Part shown: piece by piece, positions 51,754-59,804 of the stretch
How the letters are laid out: each line of letters opens with the position of its first letter
How positions within the stretch are numbered: the first letter of the stretch is position 1
Assembly (NCBI RefSeq): GCF_000020965.1
Contig: NC_011297.1
Span: forward strand, 682,001 to 746,000
From: Dictyoglomus thermophilum H-6-12
GTDB taxonomy: Bacteria; Dictyoglomota; Dictyoglomia; Dictyoglomales; Dictyoglomaceae
DNA length: 64,000 nt
Direction: 5' to 3'
The notes under the pieces: model-generated
Database searches by the model: none
What the model was told of the DNA's origin: nothing
What the model saw: only the letters and a program-made list of their open reading frames with translations
Translations under genes and position numbers: made by a program

Positions 51754-52457
51754 TAAAACCCGCTTTAGAGCTTTGGCTAAAGTATAGAGAAACAGGGGAT
51801 AAAAAAGTTCTTGAGGAACTCCTTGAAGTTTTTGATGATCTGATATACTACTGGGCTTCAAAGTTTACTTCTTATGGAGAGCCTTTAGAAGACTTAGTAC
51901 AAATAGGTTATCTTGGCTTTTTAAAGGCTGTTGAAAACTATGATCCTGAAAAGGGTGATCTTTCCACATACATTTCTCATTACGTATTAGGTGAAATAAG
52001 GCATCATTTAAGGGATAAAATAGATAAAATAAAAATTCCAAGAAGTGTTAAGGGTTTGATAAATAAGATGGATAATTTTATAAAAGAGGTGTGGGAAAAG
52101 GAAAATAGATCTCCTTCTTGTGAGGAAATTGCGAAGCATCTAAATATTACTGTAGAATCGGTAGAAGAGCTTTTTAAAATTAAAGAGGCTATGATGACTG
52201 TATCTCTGGAAGATTTAGAGATTGAGATGGATAGAATAAGAGCTGAGAAATTAGAATCTTTTAAACTTCCAATAGAAGATAAGATTGCCTTAGAACAAGC
52301 ATTAGCTAAACTTCCTGATATACAAAGAAAGGTAATTGAGTATATTTTTTATCAGGACTTAACTCAAACAGAGGTAGCAAAAATATTAAAGATATCCCAG
52401 TCACAGGTTTCGAGAATATTAAGGAGTGCTTTGGAGAAGTTGAAAGAAATGCTTTAA
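51750..52457 (+). CDS. Alternative sigma-70 family factor (SigB/SigF/FliA-like) in the pilus operon
   Basis: 235 residues of a group 3 sigma factor. Region 2 has GEPLEDLVQIGYLGFLKAVENYDPEKGDLSTYISHYVLGEIRHHLRD; region 3 covers KIPRSVKGLINKMDNFIKEVWEKENRSPSCEEIAKHL; region 4 has LPDIQRKVIEYIFYQDLTQTEVAKILKISQSQVSRILRSALEKLKEM. The family runs sporulation, motility or general-stress regulons in other bacteria. Translational coupling to pilC and position just before two prepilin genes suggest it controls pilus or competence genes here; target promoters are not identified. No anti-sigma gene is adjacent. Confidence 0.9.
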   Translation: MIKPALELWLKYRETGDKKVLEELLEVFDDLIYYWASKFTSYGEPLEDLVQIGYLGFLKAVENYDPEKGDLSTYISHYVLGEIRHHLRDKIDKIKIPRSVKGLINKMDNFIKEVWEKENRSPSCEEIAKHLNITVESVEELFKIKEAMMTVSLEDLEIEMDRIRAEKLESFKLPIEDKIALEQALAKLPDIQRKVIEYIFYQDLTQTEVAKILKISQSQVSRILRSALEKLKEML

Positions 52458-52498
52458 TTATTCTCTTTGCCTTGGTATGAATAGAAGATGTTTAAAAA

Positions 52499-52507
52499 TG
52501 GTATAAT
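52499..52507 (+). promoter_or_regulatory. Extended -10 promoter of the first prepilin gene
   Basis: TGGTATAAT (TATAAT 52502-52507) lies 43 bases upstream of the prepilin ATG. No consensus -35 is present, as with other extended -10 promoters in this window. Confidence 0.6.
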
Positions 52508-52550
52508 ATTAATCAAAAGAAAAATTTTTGAGGGAAGGAGGACCCGAAAA

Positions 52551-53006
52551 ATGAGAAGAGAGAGAGGTTTTACACTAATTGAGTTGATGGTAGTTATTGT
52601 GATCATTGCAATTTTAGCAGCAGTAGCACTTCCAAACTTTATGGGAGCAACTGAGAGAGCAAGAGAGTCTGCAGTAAGAAGTGCTATGAAGACTATCCAA
52701 ACAGCATTAGAGATGTATGCAACAGAACATAGTGGAACATATACGAATGATTTAAATGGTATATTGCCTCATTTACCCGGCAATAAATTCCCTAATAGTC
52801 CTGCAACGAATTCTCCTTATGTTATTGGTCAAAACCTTATGCAAGCTAGCGGTAATCCTCCATCTACACCAGTCTTGAATACTAACCCTAACACTAATGA
52901 GCAATATGCTATAGTTTACTTATATAATCCTGTAGAGAATTCCTATACTTTAAAGGGGTATAATAGGACTAACACTAAAGAAGTTTTGACTCTTTCAAAC
53001 AAGTAG
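52551..53006 (+). CDS. Type IV prepilin (major-pilin-like)
   Basis: 151 residues. A six-residue basic leader (MRRERG) is cut before Phe by a prepilin peptidase, and the N-methylated helix follows: FTLIELMVVIVIIAILAAVALP with the conserved Glu5. The globular part has the pseudopilin-like segment ARESAVRSAMKTIQTALEMYATEHSGTY and no cysteines. ATG 52551 is nine bases after AAGGAGG; an upstream in-frame ATG at 52488 would give an unlikely 27-residue leader. A strong terminator follows, so this gene may be expressed as its own transcript. Confidence 0.93.
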   Translation: MRRERGFTLIELMVVIVIIAILAAVALPNFMGATERARESAVRSAMKTIQTALEMYATEHSGTYTNDLNGILPHLPGNKFPNSPATNSPYVIGQNLMQASGNPPSTPVLNTNPNTNEQYAIVYLYNPVENSYTLKGYNRTNTKEVLTLSNK

Positions 53007-53032
53007 TTGATCAATAATCTTATATGGTTAGG

Positions 53033-53078
53033 CTAAAGGACAAGCCTATCAGGGGCTTGTCCTTTATTTTATCTTTTT
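53033..53078 (+). terminator. Terminator between the two prepilin genes
   Basis: AAAGGACAAGCC (53035-53046) pairs perfectly with GGCTTGTCCTTT (53054-53065), loop of seven bases, followed by ATTTTATCTTTTT. It should isolate the first pilin mRNA or allow limited read-through. Confidence 0.88.
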
Positions 53079-53097
53079 ATAAGGTAGGGAAATACTT

Positions 53098-53520
53098 ATG
53101 AATAAGATGGGGTTTACATTAGTTGAGCTTCTTGTAGTGATTGTAATTATATCAATTCTTGCTCTTGTTGGAATAGCAGGCTACTCTATATATGTAGAGA
53201 GGGCAAGGGAAAGTTCTGCCAGGAGTGCTCTTAAGGCTATACAAGTTGCTTTAGAGATGTATTCTACAGATAACAAAGGGAAATATCCTATTGCAAACAA
53301 TTTAAGTGAGCTAAAATTTCAGATATTAAATTATTTGCCAGGTAGAGAATATCCAGATAATCCTTCCAACAACATGCCATACTCTGATGAAAATAATGAT
53401 CACTACAAGATTTCCTATACTTATGATCCTTTAGAGAACCGTTATACATTGACAGTTATGGATAGGTATAATATAAAGAGATTATATTTTTTGTCTAACA
53501 GTATTTCCTTCTTACATTAG
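53098..53520 (+). CDS. Type IV prepilin-like protein (second)
   Basis: 140 residues with a very short leader, MNKMG, then FTLVELLVVIVIISILALVGIAGYS. It is homologous in pattern to the preceding pilin (ERARESSARSALKAIQVALEMYSTDNKGKYP), indicating tandem duplication, with a different C-terminal part lacking cysteines. It may be a minor pilin. No promoter other than read-through from the upstream gene is evident; a moderate ribosome site (AAGGTAGGGA) is present. Confidence 0.9.
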   Translation: MNKMGFTLVELLVVIVIISILALVGIAGYSIYVERARESSARSALKAIQVALEMYSTDNKGKYPIANNLSELKFQILNYLPGREYPDNPSNNMPYSDENNDHYKISYTYDPLENRYTLTVMDRYNIKRLYFLSNSISFLH

Positions 53521-53540
53521 GAGAAAAAGGAGTGATTAAT

Positions 53541-53963
53541 ATGGCAGAGGACAGATGGAAGAAACTATGGGATACTCTAAAGCCTCAGATAGCTTCGGCA
53601 ATTCAAAAGGCGGGAGAGACTGCTCAAAAAGCTGGTGAAGTAATTTCAGAGATGGCAAAGACTCTTGGTAAAGAGTCTGCTAAACTCGCTAAAATTGGAA
53701 AATTAAAGGCAGATATTCTTATTCTTGAAGGAAATAAAGATAACCTTTTAAGAAAGCTTGGAGAAAAGTTATACCAATTATATAAGAATGAGGAAGAGAT
53801 TAAGAAAGAAGTATTTTCTGAGCTTGTGAAAGAAATCGAGGAATTAGATAAGAAGATTTTAGAGAAACAGAAAGAGATAGAAAGCATAGCAAAAGAGGAG
53901 AATTTGAATCCAGAAGATATCGAAAAAATTCCTGCTGTTGAAGATGAAGAAAAGAAAGATTAA
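53541..53963 (+). CDS. Uncharacterised cytoplasmic helical protein
   Basis: About 140 residues, almost wholly helical. The N-terminal half looks amphipathic with an 11-residue-like repeat (AIQKAGETAQKAGEVISEMAKTLGKESAKLAK); the C-terminal half is a coiled coil (about 60-125), ending in an acidic tail. No signal peptide, cysteine or known catalytic motif is visible. Its position between pilin genes and radC does not define a role. ATG 53541 is eight bases after AAGGAG and preferred to GTG 53532. It overlaps radC by 20 bases. Confidence 0.75.
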   Translation: MAEDRWKKLWDTLKPQIASAIQKAGETAQKAGEVISEMAKTLGKESAKLAKIGKLKADILILEGNKDNLLRKLGEKLYQLYKNEEEIKKEVFSELVKEIEELDKKILEKQKEIESIAKEENLNPEDIEKIPAVEDEEKKD

Positions 53964-54630
53964 AGATTTTCCTACTTCTGAAAGACCAAGGGAAAGATTA
54001 TTAAATTATGGAGAAAAAGCTCTTTCGGATGTTGAACTTCTTGCTATTATTTTGAGGACAGGAGATAAAAAATATTCTGTTTATGAGCTTGCTCAAAATT
54101 TGATAATTGATTTTGGAAGTTTAAGGAGAATTGCAGAAGTTGGAATAGGAGAGCTTATTAAATATCCTGGAATTGGTGTTACCAAGGCTATTCAAATAAA
54201 AGCAAGTATTGAACTTGGAAGAAGGATATTTTCTGAGAAAAAGAGCTACTTTGGGGAAAGCATCTCAAATCCTTATGACGCTTTTTTAATCTTTAAGGAA
54301 GATATGTTTGATCTAAAAGAAGAGCATCTTTTTTGTATTTATATGGATATAAAGAATAAGTGTTTGAGTAAAAGGCTTATTGCAAAAGGCGATTTGAATA
54401 TTGTGTATGCTTCTCCAAGGGATATTTTTAAATATGCTCTTCAGGAGAATTCTGCTAAAATAATTCTTGCTCATAATCATCCATCGGGAGATCTTACTCC
54501 CAGTGAAGATGATGTAATCTTTACAAAGAGATTAATTGAGGCTGGAAAAATTTTAGGGATTGAGGTTCTTGATCATCTCATTATCCACAATGAAGATTAT
54601 TTGAGTTTGAAGGAAAAAAATTTTATATAA
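53944..54630 (+). CDS. radC: RadC/JAB-domain protein
   Basis: About 228 residues: the N-terminal UPF0758 part (KIKDFPTSERPRERLLNYGEKALSDVELLAIILRTG), a helix-hairpin-helix (GIGELIKYPGIGVTKAIQIKASIELGRR), and a C-terminal JAB/MPN+ domain with the metal site HNHPSGDLTPSEDD near residue 178. Historically named a repair protein, its real function remains uncertain. ATG 53944 is used because the TTG at 53938 adds nothing recognised. Confidence 0.93.
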   Translation: MKKRKIKDFPTSERPRERLLNYGEKALSDVELLAIILRTGDKKYSVYELAQNLIIDFGSLRRIAEVGIGELIKYPGIGVTKAIQIKASIELGRRIFSEKKSYFGESISNPYDAFLIFKEDMFDLKEEHLFCIYMDIKNKCLSKRLIAKGDLNIVYASPRDIFKYALQENSAKIILAHNHPSGDLTPSEDDVIFTKRLIEAGKILGIEVLDHLIIHNEDYLSLKEKNFI

Positions 54631-54631
54631 T
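54626..54631 (+). promoter_or_regulatory. Possible -10 box directly before polA
   Basis: TATAAT at 54626-54631 overlaps the radC stop codon and ends six bases before the polA ATG, which has no ribosome site. A leaderless polA transcript is possible, but chance occurrence in AT-rich DNA cannot be excluded. Confidence 0.4.
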
Positions 54632-54637
54632 CTTATT

Positions 54638-57208
54638 ATGGAGCAGAAATCTCTGTGGGATCTTTTTCAAGAAAATACCGAGAAAGAGTCCAAAAGGAAG
54701 ATTCTGATTATTGATGGCTCAAGCCTCATATACAGGGTTTATTACGCCCTTCCCCCTTTAAAGACAAAAAATGGTGAATTAACTAATGCTCTTTATGGCT
54801 TCATAAGAATACTTTTAAAGGCCGTAGAAGATTTTAATCCTGATCTTGTAGGCGTTGCCTTTGATAGACCTGAACCTACTTTTAGGCATGTGATTTATAA
54901 AGAGTATAAGGCTAAGAGACCACCTATGAAGGATGATTTGAAAGCGCAGATACCATGGATAAGAGAATTTCTAAGGTTAAATGATATACCTCTATTGGAA
55001 GAGCCTGGCTATGAAGCGGATGATATAATAGCTACTATAGTGAATAAATATAAGGATGATTTAAAATATATTCTCTCTGGAGATTTAGATCTTTTGCAAT
55101 TAGTCTCGGACAAAACCTTTCTAATACATCCTCAAAAGGGAATTACTGAGTTTACTATTTATGATCCAAAAGCTGTAAAGGATAGGTTTGGAGTAGAGCC
55201 CTATAAGATTCCCTTATACAAAGTATTAGTAGGGGACGAATCTGATAATATTCCAGGAGTAAATGGAATAGGTCCTAAAAAGGCCTCAAAGATTCTTGAG
55301 AAAATTTCAAGTGTAGATGAATTTAAAAGTAAAATAAAAGTTTTGGATAGTGATTTAAGGGAGCTTATTGAGAAAAATTGGAATATTATTGAAAGAAATT
55401 TAGAACTTGTTACTTTAAAAAATATAGATAAGGATCTTATTCTTAAACCCTTCGAGATTAAAAGAGATGAAAAAGTAATAGATTTTTTGAAGAGATATGA
55501 ACTTAAGAGTATTCTTCAAAAGTTATTTCCTGATCTTCAAGAGGAAGAAAATATAGAGATTAAAGATGTCGAAGAGATCAATTTTAATGAGGTAGAAAAA
55601 GAAGGCTACTTTGCCTTTAAATGTCTTGGAGATAGGGCTTTTGAGGGTATTTCTCTTTCCTTCAAGGAGGGGGAAGGATATTTTATATCTCCTTTTGATT
55701 TCAATAATGAGATAAGAAAGAAGATTGAAAATATAATTTCTTCAGAGAATGTTAAAAAAATTGGCTCTTATATTCAAAGAGATTTACATTTTTTAAACTG
55801 TAAAATAAAGGGCGATGTATTTGATGTTAGTCTCGCATCTTATCTTTTGAACCCTGAAAGACAAAATCACTCTCTTGATATTTTGATAGGAGAGTATCTA
55901 AATAAAACCTCTTTTATTCCTCAAAAATACGCTGGTTATCTTTTTCCGTTAAAGTCTATTCTTGAGGAGAGGATAAAGAATGAAGGGTTAGAATTTGTAC
56001 TTTATAACATAGAGATTCCATTAATCCCTGTACTTTACTCCATGGAGAAGTGGGGGATAAAGGTAGATAAGGAATATTTAAAACAGCTTTCTGATGAATT
56101 CTGCGAGAGAATTAAAAAATTGGAAGAAGAGATATATGAACTTGCAGGAACCAGATTTAATCTCAATTCTCCAAAACAACTTTCTGAAGTTTTATTTGAG
56201 AGGTTAAAACTTCCTTCTGGTAAGAAAGGAAAAACAGGATATTCTACGTCGTCTTCTGTGCTTCAAAACTTAATAAATGCTCATCCTATAGTGAGAAAAA
56301 TCCTCCAATATAGAGAACTCTATAAATTGAAGAGTACTTATGTGGATGCTATTCCTAATCTGGTTAATCCACAAACAGGTAGAGTTCATACAAAATTTAA
56401 TCCTACAGGTACAGCTACAGGAAGAATAAGTAGTAGTGAACCTAATCTTCAGAATATTCCTATAAAAAGTGAAGAAGGTAGAAAGATAAGAAGAGCCTTC
56501 GTGTCAGAAGATGGATATTTTCTTGTATCTCTTGATTATTCTCAGATAGAGCTAAGGATTATGGCTCATCTTTCTCAGGAGCCTAAATTAATATCTGCCT
56601 TCCAAAAAGGAGAGGATATTCATAGAAGAACAGCATCGGAGATTTTTGGAGTGCCAGAGGAAGAAGTTGATGATCTTTTAAGGTCAAGGGCAAAGGCCGT
56701 TAATTTTGGAATTATTTATGGTATCTCTTCTTTTGGACTTTCTGAGACTGTAAGTATTACACCAGAAGAGGCAGAGAAATTTATAGACTCGTATTTTAAG
56801 CACTATCCAAGAGTGAAGCTTTTTATAGATAAGACTATTCATGAGGCAAGAGAAAAACTGTACGTTAAAACCTTATTTGGCAGAAAAAGATATATTCCTG
56901 AGATTAAGAGCATAAATAAACAGGTAAGGAATGCCTATGAAAGGATAGCAATAAATGCGCCAATTCAGGGAACAGCTGCTGATATTATAAAACTTGCCAT
57001 GATAGAAATTTACAAGGAGATTGAAAATAAAAATCTCAAGTCAAGAATACTCCTTCAAATTCATGATGAGCTTATTCTTGAAGTGCCAGAGGAGGAGATG
57101 GAATTTACTCCTTTAATGGCAAAGGAAAAAATGGAAAAGGTGGTAGAACTTTCGGTTCCTCTTGTAGTTGAAATCTCGGTAGGTAAAAATCTTGCTGAAT
57201 TAAAATGA
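54638..57208 (+). CDS. polA: DNA polymerase I
   Basis: 856 residues. The 5'-3' exonuclease domain (about 18-310) has IIDGSSLIYRVYYALPP, YEADDIIATI, SGDLDLLQLV and GDESDNIPGVNGIGPKKA. The middle domain (about 315-480) resembles a 3'-5' exonuclease but its first motif reads FAFKCLGD, lacking the Asp and Glu of the active DTE motif. The polymerase domain has motif A VSLDYSQIELR near Asp634, motif B RAKAVNFGIIYGIS, and motif C QIHDELILEV near 809. It fills gaps in repair and removes RNA primers. The neighbouring genes are repair genes, with coaE overlapping by four bases. Confidence 0.97.
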   Translation: MEQKSLWDLFQENTEKESKRKILIIDGSSLIYRVYYALPPLKTKNGELTNALYGFIRILLKAVEDFNPDLVGVAFDRPEPTFRHVIYKEYKAKRPPMKDDLKAQIPWIREFLRLNDIPLLEEPGYEADDIIATIVNKYKDDLKYILSGDLDLLQLVSDKTFLIHPQKGITEFTIYDPKAVKDRFGVEPYKIPLYKVLVGDESDNIPGVNGIGPKKASKILEKISSVDEFKSKIKVLDSDLRELIEKNWNIIERNLELVTLKNIDKDLILKPFEIKRDEKVIDFLKRYELKSILQKLFPDLQEEENIEIKDVEEINFNEVEKEGYFAFKCLGDRAFEGISLSFKEGEGYFISPFDFNNEIRKKIENIISSENVKKIGSYIQRDLHFLNCKIKGDVFDVSLASYLLNPERQNHSLDILIGEYLNKTSFIPQKYAGYLFPLKSILEERIKNEGLEFVLYNIEIPLIPVLYSMEKWGIKVDKEYLKQLSDEFCERIKKLEEEIYELAGTRFNLNSPKQLSEVLFERLKLPSGKKGKTGYSTSSSVLQNLINAHPIVRKILQYRELYKLKSTYVDAIPNLVNPQTGRVHTKFNPTGTATGRISSSEPNLQNIPIKSEEGRKIRRAFVSEDGYFLVSLDYSQIELRIMAHLSQEPKLISAFQKGEDIHRRTASEIFGVPEEEVDDLLRSRAKAVNFGIIYGISSFGLSETVSITPEEAEKFIDSYFKHYPRVKLFIDKTIHEAREKLYVKTLFGRKRYIPEIKSINKQVRNAYERIAINAPIQGTAADIIKLAMIEIYKEIENKNLKSRILLQIHDELILEVPEEEMEFTPLMAKEKMEKVVELSVPLVVEISVGKNLAELK

Positions 57209-57813
57209 GCTATAAGATTGGTATAACAGGTGGTATTGGCACAGGAAAGTCTCTTGTAAGTAATATTCTGAAGGAACTTGGAATAATTGTCATAAGTGCT
57301 GATGAGATTGTAAGAGAGCTTCAGAAAGATCCTTATTATCTGCAGAAAATTAGAGAAATTTTTGGGGATAATGTTTTTGATAAAGGTAACCTCGATAGGA
57401 AGAAACTTGCAAAGATAATTTTTTCAGATTCTGATGCAAGAAGAAAATTAGAGAATCTTCTTCACCCGCCTGTCCTAGAAGAAATTAAAAAGAAATTAGA
57501 AGAGCTTAAGGAAAGAGATATAATTGCTGTGGAGGTTCCTCTTTTGTTTGAAGTGGGGATTGAAGATTGGTTTGATGAAATCTGGGTTGTTTACGCTCCA
57601 TTTGAGCTTCAACTTGAAAGAATTGTTAATAGAGATAATATATCAAAAGAAGATGCTGTTGCAAGAATAAGAGCTCAAATCCCTATAGAAGAAAAGCTTA
57701 AAAAAGCTGATTTTGTAATCTACAATGATAAAGATATAGAGAGTACTAAAAATCAAATTAAAGAAAGAGTTTCAACCATATACAGAATGATATATAATAA
57801 AAATTTGGAGTAA
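57205..57813 (+). CDS. coaE: Dephospho-CoA kinase
   Basis: 202 residues. Phosphorylates dephospho-CoA at the ribose 3'-OH, the last step in CoA synthesis. P-loop [17 protein letters not shown] at the N-terminus, [11 protein letters not shown], the lid-region sequences [10 protein letters not shown] and [22 protein letters not shown], and [22 protein letters not shown]. The start overlaps the polA stop (ATGA). A polA-coaE order is common among Firmicutes. Confidence 0.95.
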   Translation: MSYKIGITGGIGTGKSLVSNILKELGIIVISADEIVRELQKDPYYLQKIREIFGDNVFDKGNLDRKKLAKIIFSDSDARRKLENLLHPPVLEEIKKKLEELKERDIIAVEVPLLFEVGIEDWFDEIWVVYAPFELQLERIVNRDNISKEDAVARIRAQIPIEEKLKKADFVIYNDKDIESTKNQIKERVSTIYRMIYNKNLE

Positions 57814-57815
57814 AT

Positions 57816-59804
57816 ATGAGTGGATTTATATTAGTTTCTGAATTCAAACCCTGTGGTGATCAGCCTCAGGCTATAGAGAAACTTACCGAAGGAGTTAAGA
57901 GGGGTCTTAGATATCAGACCCTTATAGGGGTTACTGGTTCTGGAAAAACTTTTACCATGGCAAATATTATAGCAAATGTACAGAAGCCTACCCTGGTTAT
58001 TGCTCCTAATAAAACTTTAGCAGCCCAGCTTTATAGTGAGTTTAAAGAGTTTTTTCCCTACAATGCTGTGGAATATTTTGTAAGCTATTACGATTATTAC
58101 CAACCCGAAGCTTACATTCCCCAAACGGATACTTATATAGAAAAGGATGCAGATATTAATGACAGAATAGATAGGTTGAGACATAGTACTACAAGTTCTC
58201 TCTTGTCTCGGAGAGATGTAATAGTAGTGGCAAGCGTTTCATGTATATATGGCTTAGGTTCTCCTACCGATTATGCAGAAATGATCCTTATGGTAAAGAG
58301 AGGAGAAGATCTTCCAAGAGATACTTTACTTAGAAAACTTATTAAACTTCAGTATGAAAGGAACGATTATGAATTTACTAGAGGAAAGTTTAGGGTAAGA
58401 GGAGACGTAGTAGAAGTTTTTCCCATAGGCGGAGAGACCGCTATAAGGATTGAGTATTGGGGAGATACCATTGAGAGGATTTCAGAGATTGATCCTCTGA
58501 ATGGAAAAAGAGTTGTTGATTTTAATGAGGTTTTTATATATCCTGCGACTCACTATATAGCTCCTACAGAAAAGATGGAAAGAGCTATTGAGTCTATAAA
58601 AAGAGAGCTTGAGGAAAGGCTTGAAGAGTTGAGATCTCAAGGTAAATTTCTTGAAGCAAAAAGACTTGAAGCAAGAACTCTTTATGATATAGAACTTTTG
58701 AGAGAAGTAGGATATTGTAAAGGAATTGAAAACTATTCAAGACATTTTGATGGAAGAAAACCAGGAGAGCCTCCTTATACCCTTCTTGATTATTTTCCTG
58801 ATGATTTTCTTGTATTTATCGATGAGTCCCATTTAACCATTCCTCAACTTAGAGCCATGTATCATGGTGATAAGTCGAGAAAGGACAATTTGGTAGAGTA
58901 TGGTTTTAGATTACCCTCTGCCTATGATAATAGACCCTTAACCTTTGAGGAATTTTGGGAAAGAGTTCCTCAAGTAATTTTTGTTTCTGCTACTCCCGCA
59001 GAGTTTGAGTTGTCAGTGTCAGAACAGGTTGTAGAACAGCTTATAAGACCTACAGGACTTCTTGATCCTGAAATAGAAGTGCATCCTACAGAAGGACAGA
59101 TAGACCATTTAATATCTGAGATAAAAAAGGTAGTAGCTCGTGGAGAACGAGTACTTGTTACTACACTTACCAAAAGAACAGCAGAAGATCTTGTTGAGTA
59201 TCTTTCAAATCTTGGTATCAATGTTACTTATCTCCATTCCGAGATAGAAACTTTGGAAAGAACAGGGATTTTGCAGAGTTTAAGACTTGGAAAGTTTGAT
59301 GTCCTTGTAGGAATAAACTTGCTTAGAGAAGGGCTTGATCTTCCTGAAGTATCTTTGGTGGCAATCCTTGATGCAGATAGGGAAGGATTTTTGAGATCAG
59401 AAAGATCTCTTATTCAGGTAATGGGAAGGGCTGCAAGAAACGTAAATGGTAAAGTAATAATGTATGCGGATGTGATAACGGACTCTATGAGGAGAGCTAT
59501 TGAAGAGACACAAAGAAGAAGAAGAATTCAAATGGAATATAACCAGGCTCATGGTATAACTCCAAAGAGTATCAAAAAACCAGTAAAAGAGGTATTTGAT
59601 TTTGTTGAAGCAGTATCAGAGAAAAAAGTTGATTATAAAGCAGTCTCTAAAAAGTTATCTATAGATGAGATTGAAGAGGTAATAAAACAACTTGAAAAGG
59701 AAATGTATGAAGCAGCTGCAGAGCTTGATTTTGAAAAGGCTGCCTATTTGAGGGATCAGATTAAAGAATTAAAAAATGAATTGAAAAAGAAGACAAGATT
59801 ATGA
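57816..59804 (+). CDS. uvrB: UvrABC system protein B
   Basis: 662 residues. Damage-verifying helicase-like subunit of nucleotide excision repair. Walker [30 protein letters not shown], the beta-hairpin region [15 protein letters not shown] with [15 protein letters not shown], the helicase motifs [72 protein letters not shown] and AARN, and a C-terminal UVR motif (about 620-655, [21 protein letters not shown]) that contacts UvrC. It overlaps uvrA by four bases. Confidence 0.98.
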   Translation: MSGFILVSEFKPCGDQPQAIEKLTEGVKRGLRYQTLIGVTGSGKTFTMANIIANVQKPTLVIAPNKTLAAQLYSEFKEFFPYNAVEYFVSYYDYYQPEAYIPQTDTYIEKDADINDRIDRLRHSTTSSLLSRRDVIVVASVSCIYGLGSPTDYAEMILMVKRGEDLPRDTLLRKLIKLQYERNDYEFTRGKFRVRGDVVEVFPIGGETAIRIEYWGDTIERISEIDPLNGKRVVDFNEVFIYPATHYIAPTEKMERAIESIKRELEERLEELRSQGKFLEAKRLEARTLYDIELLREVGYCKGIENYSRHFDGRKPGEPPYTLLDYFPDDFLVFIDESHLTIPQLRAMYHGDKSRKDNLVEYGFRLPSAYDNRPLTFEEFWERVPQVIFVSATPAEFELSVSEQVVEQLIRPTGLLDPEIEVHPTEGQIDHLISEIKKVVARGERVLVTTLTKRTAEDLVEYLSNLGINVTYLHSEIETLERTGILQSLRLGKFDVLVGINLLREGLDLPEVSLVAILDADREGFLRSERSLIQVMGRAARNVNGKVIMYADVITDSMRRAIEETQRRRRIQMEYNQAHGITPKSIKKPVKEVFDFVEAVSEKKVDYKAVSKKLSIDEIEEVIKQLEKEMYEAAAELDFEKAAYLRDQIKELKNELKKKTRL

